A DNA stretch of 64,000 nucleotides from Parelaphostrongylus tenuis (Eukaryota; Nematoda; Chromadorea; Rhabditida; Metastrongylidae), in contig JAHQIW010000070.1 of the NCBI GenBank assembly GCA_019055375.1, positions 184,113-248,112 of the forward strand, written 5' to 3'. The number at the start of each line of letters is the position of its first letter. The first letter of the stretch is position 1. Positions 31,318 to 43,698 of the stretch are shown here, piece after piece. Under the pieces are notes generated by a model that worked only from the letters and a program-made list of their open reading frames with translations, was not told the origin of the DNA and searched no databases. Made by a program: the position numbers and the translations under genes.

Positions 31318-34300
31318 CATCAATAGGTATTTCGTTGAGATTCCACGGGACCAAGAGATCCTGTGATGGAAATGTACCATTCGGTTGTTCGAATGCCCAA
31401 ACGTAGAGCAATATTTGTCCTCCAGGGCGAAGACATCTAGCACATTCTGTAACAATTACGACATATTTCTTACTTTAAATTGTTTTACAATTTTACATGA
31501 AAAGAGTTTTTCAGTGACTTTTGGACTGAATTAAATGAACACTGATTATTAATGATTTAAAGGAGTTGGACTTTTTGATGTAGTTTTGAATTAATTCGGA
31601 GCAAATGAGCTGATGCTTTGCGAGAAGGGTGGTACACTTCCGCGACAAGGCATTGCCAAAGATATAATGGAAAAGGCAGAAAGATGATTAACAATGTCCA
31701 AGAGAAATTGTTAACATTAACTGAATCATTATGGAGGAATAAAGTATGGTCTGCTGCCTTGAGACTTGGATTTTCAAGACAGCCATGATTCATGCGTGTA
31801 GATAAGGACTACGTAGTAGTAGAGTGAATCAAAAACAAGTTATTTTTTAAAGGATCTGGATCTCTTTGATCCTCTCTTGAAGTCTGATACTGGCACTTAT
31901 TTGGGGCAAGACACGTGTTTCAAGCTTTTGGCCTATCACTTGCCTTTCGTTTCAGCCAACCCCTTGTATGGGAGACTCGTATGGGAGACCCACACATTTG
32001 AAGGAATCGACGATGAACAACTTAAACTTCTGCAAGGTGAAAACTTACCATGTTAAACCTTTTTTACGACGGTTTTTGAGATAGAAGGCTCGAAATATGT
32101 TATCAAATAATATCAATTTGGGCGATGTCTCAGAAACAGTGTTACGAATAGTGTGAATGTTGCTTCTCTTGGAAAAATAATCAACAAATTATTTGATTCA
32201 GAATGTTGTTCTATCTTCGGAAATGATTAGACCATTTTTATCTTGTATTCATTTCTCGTCGTATGTGATCCTTGCCATAGTATCTTGATTTCAACTCTCT
32301 ACTCACGACGTGCATCGTTCGGAATATCGCTGTATTTGCTCGTTTTTCGAGAAGGCCTTTTCACAACGCTGTAGTACTAAGGACAAAATTGTGTTTCAAA
32401 CTCGTTGCACGTTTCTTAACGTTTTCGGCGTTATCGCACGTAATTTTCTTAAAACAGACTCTTTACTAAAGTGATAGTAATCACTCGATAGCCCTAATTT
32501 TGAAGAGTTCAAAAATATGGTGGTTTTTAGGAAGGCTTCTTCACAGCGTTGTAGCAAAAAGAAATAATTTGTACTTCACATAGAAGGTTTTCGTAGGACA
32601 GGGCCATCCTTTCAATTAGACGTGATGATTTAATCACGTAAATTTCAGCAATTCCAATGCCATATATTGTGGCAAAACCGTTTCACTCTAGTGTAGCAGA
32701 AAAATAAAATTGAGGTTTACCAATTTGCTTGCCAGTAGGGTGTGTGGTGGCCGTGGATCGATAGACCACGTAGCATAGTTCACATGTGTAGTGCGATTTT
32801 TGTTGCTGAATCTAGGCCTATTCTCAACTTCAAAAAAAACTAAAAATGGAGACTATGACTTTGATATCACATGATTTCCCTGTACACGTTCATATGTTTT
32901 TTGTGTATCCAACGAAGTATAAGCATGATAACAATTAAAGCGCGCTGGTGCGTGTGAAGCTTGATCTTAACTTGAATGCTACAGTGCTGTAGAAAGGCCT
33001 TTCAAAAAGGAGCACCTATAACAATTCCCTATATTGAAACTTGCGATTAATTACTAACACTCTAATGAGAAGTTTATGTCTGGCAAAAAAAATTCATTCT
33101 TCATGTGGTGTCTAGTAATTGAAAAGAACCAATATTGATAGTCTTTCGAAAGCTCAAATCTCGAGATTACAACACTGCGCTTGGTTTCTTTAGAACTTTC
33201 ATAGTGCGCTGTAGCCGCGGTTATAAATTGTTATTTCACACTCAGAGGCGTTTTTTTCTCCACGGATAAGATCTGTGGATGGCTTTCATCAGCCTAGGAT
33301 GGTATTCACACGAGGGCACAAATCTCGATGAATCTGAAGCTGAAGTTGTTTACTGAGAGAGTTTTCATAATGCGCTGTAAGAGCGGAATAAAGATAACGT
33401 TTTGCACTTGGGATAGAGATCATTACGTAGCATCAGAGTAGCGCAGAAAACCTAACCTTTTTCCAAAACGAAAAAAGAAGTTTTTATCAGATATCGAGAA
33501 TTGCGCTCCTCTTGCAAAAATCGACCAACTGCCGTCCACAACACAAGTGTTAAATGTCCACAGCAGATTTTGAGATAAATTTGCAACGCACGGTTCTACC
33601 AGAAAAGCAATCTGTGGCAAAGGAACAGTCTAATATTCCGGCCCCGGTCAACGCTAAAATATCTTGAAGAAGTCATTGAATTCACTTCCTAATAGGCTCT
33701 TTTTAGCACAAAACCTTCACAACGAAAATATGAATTGTTATCTGCCCACATGTGAATTTTTGCTCAATCACAGTTCCACGAAAGAATAATAATAGAAAGG
33801 CGTAGTTCTTTTCTTGCTCAACTAACGTGATCACCACTAAAACAAATACTGCGGCAATCCTTATGTGAAAAGGCTAACAACATTTTGATTGTAACAAATA
33901 CGTCACTTAACTTCCATAACGGTCTTCCGCCGTTTTGCAGTTGAGAAATGATGCAAGACAGAAACGTTCAAGACCGCATCGGCTATATTGTCTCTAAAAT
34001 CAATCGCTAATGTTTTGTTAATGTAAAAACATTAAAGTTGTCGGCGTTTATCAATTCCTGAGGGATAAGCCATGCATTTGACTTCATTGAGCATCATTTG
34101 AGGTGATCGAAGTGCCTAGATTTAACCTTTGCAAGACTCGTGGTGACTTATCAATGTATCAATTCGGTGCTCCTGTCCTCCGAGAAAAGTCTTATACCAC
34201 TGCACCAATCCCGCAGAGAGGAAAAGTCCGGTGAGCTTTGGGAGCGGAAGACCATCAGTCGTGCATGTGTAGCAGAGCACTTCTAGTCACTGTACCATAC

Positions 34301-37300
34301 ACGCCCTTCTTAGTAATGTACACGTAATCCTTTAATATTTAATCCTTCAATAATCGTCCAAAAGTGTTGCTGTCAAATGCTAGCTCAAATCCAGGGCTGT
34401 TAGCTGCTGACAATAATCCAATAGCGATATATACTTCTAGTGATGATTCAATGGGGATATCAACTGCTGATCTTTTTATCTTTTTAACTTCATGCTTTCT
34501 CTATAATACTGATCTTCATATATGACATTTATGCATTGATTTTTTTTTTTGTACAGAATATTTGACGAGTGTAAACAGGCATGGGATGCTCATAACATGA
34601 ACAGAGTCGTTGTTGGCGACTCAATAATCCACTTTACCAAGAATTAAAACGACAACTAATTGATAACAATCCAATCCAGTTGTGATATCAAGTGCTTTTG
34701 ACAATCCAATGATGATATCAAATGCTGCCTACATTCCAGATGATAGTAACTAAGTGAGTGATGTCAACTCATACCAGTAATCCAAAAGTGTTGTTGTCAA
34801 ATGCTAGCACAAATCCAGGGTTGTTGCTGCTAAGAATAATCCAATAACGATATATACTTCTAGTGACGATCTAATGGGGATATCAACTACTGACACAAAT
34901 CTAATAACGATGTGATCTACAGGGAAAATCCAAGATTGGCACACTTTTGGCAGCAATCCTCACTGACAATAAGCCAGTGGTGTGACCTGATGGCAATTAT
35001 CCAATGGTGTAGCATATTGGCAACAATCCAGTAGTGATGTCAACTATTAGAAATCATCCGTATCCAATAAAATTATGACTCGTTAATGCGAATTTATTGG
35101 TCACCTTTCTGTAAGCGGAAAATCATAAAACAGAACTTTTTTCCTTTGTTCTTAGCAGGAACTTCTGGCTTGATGTCAGGAAGAGTCTTAGGTTCGTTGT
35201 TATTGACTCTGAACTTCATAGTGGGCGATTTTATTCAGTCCAATAGCTGTCGTAATGCTGACTAAGATCCATCTCCATTAAGGCGATATCGGAATATCAT
35301 AGTGGTTAGCTGTTTGAAAAGACGAGGGTGAAGCTCTCTGCAACTTACGGGAATATGATGTTATCCAAATGAAGAAGTCACGGAGAAAATTCGAAATCTC
35401 GCAGAAATGTGGTGGGGCACTGAGTTCGTTGATCATTTCCTCCACATGAACGCTTTATTCATACCAATGACTGTTTTTTAACCTCGCAATAGAAATTCAA
35501 TATAATTCATAGAAATGTTTGAAGCCTTAGCGAGGTTTTTACGCTAGAGCCACATACACGTGTTTCGAAGGTCTCGTTCTCATCGTCGTGGATCCACGCC
35601 CAACATTAAGCCTTGTATTGTAGCAAGGAGGAAGGCGTATTTGACGACAGAACAACGTCCAATGGCATTTGCTAGCGCTATTTTTCAGTCGATGTATAGC
35701 GGCTGTAGGAAATATTCTTGAGAATTATATTGAATGTTTATTGTGAGGTTGAAGAACAGTAAGTGAAAAATGGTGATAGCAATGTTGTTGTACGTTGTGC
35801 TGTCGCCACAAACGCCTGCCTCCTTGCTACAATGCAAGTTTAATGTGGGGCGTGGGCCCTTGACGAGAAAGGCGAGACCTCCGAAACACCGGTGTATGAC
35901 CTTGGCGTACCAACCTCTCTTAGGCTTTGAACATTCTTAAGAATTAAATTGAACATTATATTGTTTATAGTCACGGCGATACGTCCTTTTGAAGACATTT
36001 TTAGGCTCTTCAATTTTTTTCTAAGGTTTGGACGACAAAGTTCCGTCTGCAAAAACCGCACTATATCCTGTGATCTTTTAGTGCACAGCATTCTTCTCTT
36101 GGAGTTCAAGTAATTAATCGGTAGTTAAAATCACGAAAATGCCTCCACATCGAGGACAAACGACTGTGAGCAATCGACTTGAAACATCGGTTCTCAAGAA
36201 GACGAAGCGCGTCAAAACGTTAGCCGAATAAATTACTTTTGGAAATTTCATGATACGGGCTCAATCCTCAAAGACTATATATTATTGCCGGAAGCCCTTA
36301 AAATGGATAAAATCGATATGCGAAGGGACGAAGTGGAGAAGCAAGGTATGAAAAGAATGTGCTTAAACTCTTGCTGCAAGGTGATCGGTAACATTTCAAC
36401 ACAAATACTTAAAATGTGTGTGAAAAGTTACTCGACTCCAGCATGTAGATGTTCAACTACCAATAAAACGATTATAAAAGGAAAAAAAAACGCTGAGCGG
36501 CGTTAGAGACTGAATCAACACTCTGTGAAAATATGCGATTCTCTTTGAAATCTTGCTTCGCCTTAATCTTCTCTATGTATTACTATTTCGGTTCCACCAC
36601 ACTATTAAAATTACTGATTTCCACTGTCGACTACTTCCATTGTACTTTGGAAAACAAGTGAATTCTGAAAACAGCTCATACAAACGACAATCAAATTGTG
36701 GTCCCTGCCTACAAATCGGATTGTCTGCGATATTCACTGCAGGCGTGGAAATTAATCACTATTGTCAATAATCTAAATGTAGCCGGCATTAACTTTAAGT
36801 ATCTAAAGAAGTTCATTGACAAAACGAATTTTCAATATGTTGCGCTACGTTTGGGCACAAATAGCGCAATGGCTAAAAGTGCTCAGTGATGCAGCGAGTC
36901 TCTAGTTTAGTTTTGAAGCCCGAAAATAAAACTCCCACTGTCTATTTTTGATTAGTCAAACAGTTCAAACGTGTCTGGAAAGCAAAACACTGTCTGACAA
37001 TGTTCTAACTTTGATTTACTTCCTATTCTTCTTTCAAGGTAGGGTATGCTATGTAGTAAACTCATTAGAATGCTGAGACTTGTGCAAAACTCGTGATCTC
37101 AAGTGGCCTACAAACCCTTTATTGCCATTTCCGAACTTCACCTATTTACCACGCCAACGGGGTCTTTGCTTCACCTTGGTGTCAGCCATGTTCTAGCTTT
37201 ATCAAAGGTTCCAGCAATCACTAATCAACGGGTTAGATCTGGGGGAGTACATTGCTCTGATATATCAGTGTATCCCACAATGATGTACAGACATTATGCA

Positions 37301-40300
37301 TTGAGTCAAATCTACGAAGCTGCAAATGGAACCGACTAGTGGCGAATACCTAACGGATTGGCCAACACCAGATACTTTACAGCTCATTTTTCTATCCATT
37401 GTTTACAAACAATGAAACAATTTACCGCAGTGGTAGTGCCAATGCATCGGCTAGCATTAGATCTAGTGCTGAAGCCGATTGGCGATTTCTTCGAATGAGA
37501 GCGTCGGCACAAGTGTCAATGCCAATCATCAGTACAGAAGGGCAAGCATATTTCGCTTCACCACAACCTAATAAATATAGCTACTATAAAAGTAATGAAA
37601 ATTACCTTCAGGATACTTTCCTTGACTGTGAAATGATCCTCTAAAATGAGCATAATCAGAATGATCTTATTAGTTGATCGTGAACGAACATCGAAATCAA
37701 CTTGACAAATATCATTGTAGTCGAAATAATGGACTTCAAAAACGGATGCAAGTCAAGGTTTGAAAATTTTGATAAGGAATATAAAAAACTTGAGCAAAAA
37801 GTCAAAATATGGACTAAAAATAAGTTTCAGTTGATCCAATGAATATAGTATATATAGTATAGTATAGTATAGTATATAGTATAGTATAGTATTAGTATTA
37901 GTATTAGTATTAGTATTAGTGTATAGTATAGTATATAGTATTTTATGAATTTAAGAGAATTCTTTGGTGCCTTTTTTTGTTTGATGTTCTTGTAGTCATC
38001 TGATAGCAGAAATGTCGATTTTCATACTAAACTTAGCTTAGTGGACTAAAAGCAGTAAGCACAGCACGTGAAATGACAGAAATTGCAGCAATGAACAATG
38101 TTCATGGTTGGAACTGATCAAAAAATTCTCGAGCGAAGTTATTGAAGTGGCACTGTGTTGCAATCTGCAAAATCACTCTCACCAAACAGGCCTTACTTTG
38201 CAATTTTTTCGCATAATCATGTCATTTTTTAAAATTTCCTCTTTGGCTGCTTCCCAGGAACTGGTTGTATGGACAATGCCCAGGGCGTATTCTTCTCTGC
38301 GTTTCTCTCACTATCAATCTTCTCACTGTCTCAATAAGCTACTGTAAATGCGGCGAGAAGAATGAAAGGTTCTTAGGAATGCAGATGCAGGCAGCATAAC
38401 ATTCCTGCACAGAGACACAGATGCCGCTCTCTATGAGTATCGCGCAAGCGATGGCTCGACGCCGCCTGCCTATCAACGCTGATTCCTAAAGGGTTAACAC
38501 AATCTTGACTAGATAGTTTTGTGTGGTTAATGCACAAGCTGACGCTTCATTCTCGGCTTCTGCAGTTCTTTTGGTTCTTCGGCAGTATATGATAGTACTT
38601 CAAGAGCAGTAAAAGTTTTGATGATAAGGACGTGACACGATTTCAGAAGATGCTTTACTCTATAGTTCTATGATTATGGAGGATGTGTGTTACAGTTTAC
38701 CGTATGTTACAATAATTCATCATACAAACACAGCTCTCTCAATATTTGATAATGTTCTAAACCTTTTTGTGGGTCTGTTTCGGTAATTTGAAGTCGCTTG
38801 AAAAAAGGTTTCTTACAGATTTGTGAGCATAAAATAGAGTTTTCGACTGGCTGTCGTCGCAACATCTGAGTTACACAGGCAATATAGAGAAAATATTGAG
38901 TTACTCCATAATTTCTTCCGCATTTCGACGTTTTCGTTAATCCAGCGGTTATTTTGTTAAAGAGATCAATTAATCAGCAGTATAGTCACCATCATGATTA
39001 ATGACATGGAGAGATTTGTTGAGCAAAGATCGGATATCTTGCTATGAAAAAGATGAGGCTGTTGATCAAGGAAGTCGTTGAGGTGACTTTTGAGCTAGTT
39101 GTAACCTTTGAATTTCTTCCACCGCAGATGCTGCTTCGGGGCGCAAAAGCTATGATAATTTGATGGAGCAATATCAAAGTATACGGTGGATGTGGTGCCA
39201 TGCTTCAGCCTAATTTCTCCAAAATGTGACGGATTAACTTTGAAATATGAGGTGGTCGGTCAATGAATGAGATGTCCATTAAGACATCACTTTGCAGAAG
39301 CCCATTTCAATTAAATGGCTAGCAATGAGGCTACGGCCGCATTCATATTTGTCTTGGCTACTAAAACATCTTCCAACATACCACAACGTTTTGGCAAGGA
39401 CACGATTTAAAATAGAAAGAAAGATGAATAAAGCAAAAGTGCGGAAGAAATTACAGGACTCACTCAGTATACGGAAAGACATCGCATCCACTGCTTGCAA
39501 ATCTTGCCGTAAACATTAAATGCCGTCTGTGAAATGTTCCAAGCCTTTTCGAGGTGGTACTCCAGTGATATACGTAAGTTTCGGAAGTACCGTGCTCTTA
39601 TCAGTGCCACTCGCCCAAGGTAATAACGCTTTATTACGCGCTATCACCATAAAGCCTCCCACCTTTATTATGAAGTAAGGCTCAGTGTGAGGCATACGGC
39701 ACTAGCGAAGAAGGCGATACCTGCGAAAGGTACGTATGCCCTGACGTACCATTCTCCAATAAAGGCTTCAAACATCCTCACAGACAATATATGGGAAGGG
39801 TCTATGCGCCATAATAATCTGTCAGAAAATGACCTCTACAGAGGTCATATCGACCACAACGTTGTGTTACAATGACACTTTTTAAGGTTACGTCTTTGCG
39901 TGAGTGCAAATATTAAAGAGTGACTTGCGATCTCTCAGCAATGTATCCAGTTTGTGCTACTGATGCCGGCTCCTAAGGGATAAAAGATTTAATTCGCTCT
40001 GGCTCGGACTCGATTTAACGACCACCGTATGGCATTTAAGCATCGCGCTGATGAAGATTACTCATTTCACCGTTATCCTTGATAAGCAAAGCACGAGGTT
40101 ATATTGAATAAGATATAGATAACAATACTATCATAGTAACAAATAACAGCACCAACCTCGTGTTTTGTTCTTCAGAAAAAAAAACGGAAATTACTGATAG
40201 GTAGCGACATCAACAGGTAGTCGACTTTATAAATTACTCAATTCATAGCAGCGATAATAAGGGGTGGATATTGCGGTAGTTGTGACGGAGATCATCACGC

Positions 40301-40773
40301 CTTTCCGGGATTGTGAAATTGCTACCAAACTTTCCTAGGAAACGTTCACTTTTTGCGATTCAAGTAGAAACGTTCTAACACATCAGTCCTATTTCCATGA
40401 CACCAAGGAAAATGAACAAGACTAGTCTTCTACGACATTTATAGCGAAAGAAAAATTTTCAAGCAATAATCAAACCTACACGCAGAAAATTCCTAAGTCT
40501 TTAGGGATGGTGGATGTGAGGAGTAGAAAAGCACGTTGAAAGCGCCAGTAAACGCACAGCAGATGTGAAAGGTGGGTCACAAAGAAATTTTGAAAAATGA
40601 TGAGAATTACACTCACCCACGTCAACAACAATACTACCTGGACTTTGTTGTTCGACAAATTTCAGCACTTTTGGCCAGACCCTTGGAGACGATCGCCGAT
40701 AATCCTTATTCTGGTAGGTGGCTAGTCGAGAGTACACCGAGTGAACATATTCGTTCTCGAGCTCTTGACTCAT
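31318..40773 (-). CDS. TRM9/ALKBH8-type tRNA wobble-uridine methyltransferase (incomplete)
   Basis: SAM-dependent methyltransferase of the family that completes mcm5U at wobble position 34. Exon 1 (40617–40773, start MSQELENEYVHSVYSRLATY, then RVWPKVLKF, GSIVVDV) joins in phase to exon 2 (37426–37567). Together they read VVDVGCGEAKYA, the SAM-binding motif I, then IGIDTCADALI and ADALALPLR. A later exon (31318–31446) reads ECARCLRPGGQILLYVWAFE, then SQDLLVPWNL, the typical TRM9 RPGG…YVWA.EQ and SQD.LVPW blocks. The exon expected to carry SI.VIHH and RR was not found between 31.4 and 37.4 kb, nor the usual C-terminal RYYHVF block. No AlkB or RRM domain is seen upstream, so it could be a TRM9/TRMT9B-like stand-alone form. 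Introns hold mariner, MITE and satellite DNA. Confidence 0.85.
31850..33800. repeat. Degenerate satellite, family S (intronic)
   Basis: Recurrent phrases: AAGGCCTTTTCACAACGCTG then TAGTA (about 32350), AAGGCTTCTTCACAGCGTTG then TAGCA (32533), GTTTCACTCTAGTGTAGCAG (32680), CATAGTGCGCTGTAGCCG (33203) and ATAATGCGCTGTAAGAGCGG (33368). Spacing varies from about 145 to 180 bp where adjacent. Each is followed by AAATA/AAATTG-type words. Confidence 0.55.
34035..34310 (+). repeat. SINE-like family 2 copy
   Basis: Contains TATCAATTCCTGAGGGATAA, ATTTGACTTCATTGAGCATC, GTGGTGACTTATCAATGTAT and CCTGTCCTCCGAGAAAAGTC, then a tRNA-like end (CACTTCTAGTCACTGTACC). Confidence 0.7.
34357..35060. repeat. Tandem array with duplicated 115-bp block
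   Basis: Two near-identical ~115-bp blocks (34357–34470 and 34780–34892) share TCCAAAAGTGTTG-TGTCAAATGCTAGC and GATATATACTTCTAGTGA. Around them lie looser 35–45-bp repeats of the form CAATCCAATRRYGATRTCAA. Confidence 0.75.
35490..35955. repeat. Inverted-repeat MITE-like element, family M (copy 1)
   Basis: Left arm 35495–35640 and right arm about 35815–35955 mirror each other: AGCGAGGTTTTTACGCTAGA with TCGAAGGTCTCG and CCACGCCCAACATTAA on one side, and the complements (GGGGCGTGGGCC, GGCGAGACCTCCGAAACACC) on the other. Other copies lie at 39545–39785 and 58655–59290. Confidence 0.75.
37840..37942. repeat. (AGTAT/AGTATT)n microsatellite
   Basis: About 100 bp of AGTAT and ATTAGT repeats with two internal phase changes. 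It lies in intron 1 of the TRM9-like gene. Confidence 0.9.
38990..39250 (-). mobile_element. mariner-type transposase remnant
   Basis: In shifting - strand frames: LIRHILEKLG, then HPPY(S/T), APSNYHSFCAPKQHLRWKKF, LKSHLNDFLDQQPHLF and SKISDLCS. This is the order HPPYSPDLAPSDYHLF…FF.QKP..FY of the C-terminal catalytic region of mariner transposases, including the D of the DxxP-x-D-type motif in decayed form. Frameshifts and stops make it dead. It lies in intron 1 of the TRM9-like gene. Confidence 0.7.
39545..39785. repeat. MITE-like family M (copy 2)
   Basis: TCGAGGTGGTACTCCAGTGA, TACGTAAGTTTCGGAAGTACC and TCAGTGCCACTCGCCC on the left are mirrored by GGCGATACCTGCGAAAGGTA and GTACCATTCTCC on the right. 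It is more diverged than copy 1. Confidence 0.6.
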
Positions 40774-41639
40774 TGTATGCACTTGGAAGCTTCGTCAGAA
40801 AAACTTCCTTTCTATTCAAATTAACGTAATGACATTAAAGACTTTGATTCATTGAATAGGGTATTGCTTGGGTCTTCGTTGTTGTTGTGTCGTCGTCGTT
40901 GGTATAGAATTGTTTACGAATTGTTTGATCGATCGTCGTACGCCGATAATTATTGGATGGATTAAGTCGTTGAAAAGGTACGATGTTCTGAAATTGATTT
41001 ATCTGTAGTTGAAATAGCGATAAATCGACAATCATGTTTCGCATTACCATAACAATGTGAGGAGCGTGAAAGAAAGGATAATCCCCATGACACAGAGGAA
41101 ATCCAGCACCTATGAGATAGTTGAGTAGCTCACAATAGATAGAATGAAAGCTTTGAATACGAATAGTCCATTAGAAAGATGCTTCTAGGCCTCGAATAGG
41201 TTTTCTTTCGGCTAGAATACAACGGACTTCTTTCCTTTTCGGCAAATAAGAGCATTTATAGCATGCGATAGCAACGAGCATTAGTGTGGATCGTGAAAGC
41301 GATCGTTTGTAAATTACTATTGAGGCAATATTATTGGTAATGCTTCATTTTCTATTATTCCACTACATTACTCTCACTTTTACCTTTCTCATGTTTATTC
41401 ATTTTTCTCTATGGCATTTTGTTGATAACGTGATTCATATTTGCGTGTTGCAATATTGTTGTTACATAGATATGTTCTCATCTAGACATTTTCTCTACAT
41501 GACCCGCAATCACAAATTTGCTGTGAAAATCTCAACATTTCTTGCATCTGAGTCATTCCATTCTTCACGAAGGCTTTTCGAATAATACACATGTTACTTC
41601 GCCACTGCTTGAGAATTTCATCTTCCAAAGAAATGCCGC

Positions 41640-41840
41640 AGGGTACCGAGCGAGCAGCTGTGGTGCTCGTCGCGGCGGGCCCGGGTTATACTCCACCCGC
41701 ACACTCTCCGACAATCAACAACGAACGCCCTATGGAACGCGACAACCAGGCAAATCGCGAGCATTGTAAAGAGACACGCTCAACCACTATTCTGCAACAT
41801 TCAAGAAGAAAGCGAAACGAATCGGATTATTAGAAGTACT
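41640..41840 (+). repeat. Dispersed family 3 copy
   Basis: Reads GAGCAGCTGTGGTGCTCG, CACTCTCCGACAATCAACAA, CGAACGCCCTATGGAACG and GAGCATTGTAAAGAGACACG, the best-preserved copy in the window. Both overlapping + strand ORFs are repeat-derived. Confidence 0.7.
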
Positions 41841-42099
41841 AAGACAGGCTCACTGAAAAAAAAACACTGAAGACGGAGCAAATAAAGTACTAAGGTGCTT
41901 AAATATGAATGCAGTAGGCAGCCGGTGGGAACGACTTCCTTTGCACCCCTAGAGACTGCCGAGCTAAGCGTTCGTTGATTGACTGCAAAGAGTGCTTGGG
42001 TAGGGGAGGAAACCAGCATTTTGCTTAACGCTTTTCGTCCTGATAGACCATACCACTAAACACTGCGCTTTCCCGTCACAGATCTAGTTATGTATACAT

Positions 42100-42900
42100 C
42101 CGTATATGTATTGAGAACATCAGCATATACATATCTACATATGTACTTATCATATATGCATGTCCACTTCTAAACTATTTTATCTTTATATTTCCGTATG
42201 CTTACTTATTCATTATCTAATCATTTATTATGCAATCAATTCCGTAATTGTTTACACATTCATCAATTTTACTTATTTGCGTACTTTCTAATGAGCTTAC
42301 AAGGTTGAAATGTAAAATGATGAGGTATAGTCCAACGAACATGCATTGTCGTGGTTGTGTCACATTGACAGCAATGTTTTGTTCTTTAGTCTAAACGAGA
42401 AAACGAGAACGAAAAAAAAAACGGTAGGGTCAATTTAGTTGGCTGTCGGTACAGCAAAAGTATCTGACTTGTTTTGTAGATAGCTGTTGCTTTTTGACAC
42501 ATTGATATGCCTCTCAAGAAACCTTCTAGCGGTGCACCTTAATCTGACGTTTCTACGAAAATTCAAAAAGGAAATTCGTTAGCTCGTATAGGAGAAAATA
42601 CTGGGGTCTAGTGGCCACGAATAAACTTGTAGCACTCTACCCAAATGCATTATGGATGTTTACCCTTCGCAAGCATAACGTGAATCTGGTTACGAAGTTC
42701 AGTGACAGTGAAATAGATAACGATTATCGTCTTAAGTGAAGAAAACTAATTTGTATCATCTCCGTTGCCTCGCTGACCATTTAGTACGCCAACGGAGGTA
42801 CTTAAAATCTCCTTCAATTGTCTATATGTTGAGGGTTTCACAACAAGCGCAATTCTCAATCAGATGACCTGACCAAGCTCGGCAAGATATCCTTTTGTGA
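42100..42900. other. Unassigned AT-rich DNA
   Basis: A TATACATA-rich stretch at 42085–42170. No exon or repeat of the described families is recognised in the remainder. Confidence 0.4.
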
Positions 42901-42985
42901 ACTACTATCCTCGTACAAAAATAGGAAGCAGGAGCTAAGAAATCCGTTGAAAGTAAAAGCATCATCAGTTTCAGAGACTATTATG

Positions 42986-43610
42986 GAAGACAAAACCACG
43001 TTGTACATTGTTGTAAACAACAATGAAAAATGTGAAGCCATGAAGAAGCACAAACCTTTGGGAGTTCTATTACAAAGAAACGTGGTGTTTCATAGTTTTA
43101 CGGTAGTGTTACACACACTGTTCCTATCTACGGGATTTATACTCTACCCACTTAATCCTTCGTCTTAATTTTGCGGTTGTGACCTGACCGATTACTCGAT
43201 GAATATTCTTGCCGAGCGTGGATACTCATTCATCACCACTACAGAGCGAGAGACTGTTCATCACATCAAAGGAGCTGTGTTACGTTGCTCTAGAATGTGT
43301 ACATGGAATGGCTTCAGCTGCTTTGTCGTTCTCTCTTGAAAAATCACATATACTTCGTGATGGCCACATGATTACCATCGGAAATGAACGTTTCCGTTGC
43401 CGTCAAGCTTCCCTTTAGCCATCCTTTCAGGGTATGAGTCCGCGCAAATTTATGAAACTCCGTAAAATTCGATCATGAAGTACAAATTTGTAGAGATCTA
43501 CATGCAAACATCGTCTTGTCAAGGGGGACCACTATATATTCTGGAATTGCTGATTGAATGTAGTAGGAAATGCTGTTGTGCTCATGGTGAATACCATTTT
43601 CATACATTTC
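42986..43610 (+). pseudogene. Decayed actin pseudogene
   Basis: Actin landmarks occur in the right order but in shifting frames: an N-terminal-like VVNNNEKCEA (tentative, 43005–43035), YGSVTHTVPIYGIYTLP (about 43100–43155), [20 protein letters not shown] (43184–43243), [19 protein letters not shown] and [16 protein letters not shown] (43270–43418), then HET–NSIMKYKFVEIY (from about 43450). A large internal deletion lies between the N-terminal and phosphate-loop parts. Several frameshifts and stops are present. No intron was noticed in the aligned part, so a processed copy is likely but not proven. Confidence 0.8.
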
Positions 43611-43675
43611 TCGCGCTAAGTTTTGCTATTAGTGATGTATTACTTGCTGCTTATTTTATATTCATATTCGGTTAA

Positions 43676-43698
43676 GGGGGAGGGGGGGGGGGGGGGGG
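43676..43698 (+). repeat. Poly-G run
   Basis: Five G, one A, then 17 consecutive G. Very unusual in this AT-rich sequence. It lies just beyond the actin pseudogene. Confidence 0.95.

Noticed and set aside
40572..40829. + strand ORF of 85 residues
   Set aside because: Antisense shadow of the TRM9-like first exon, which has the conserved family motifs on the - strand.
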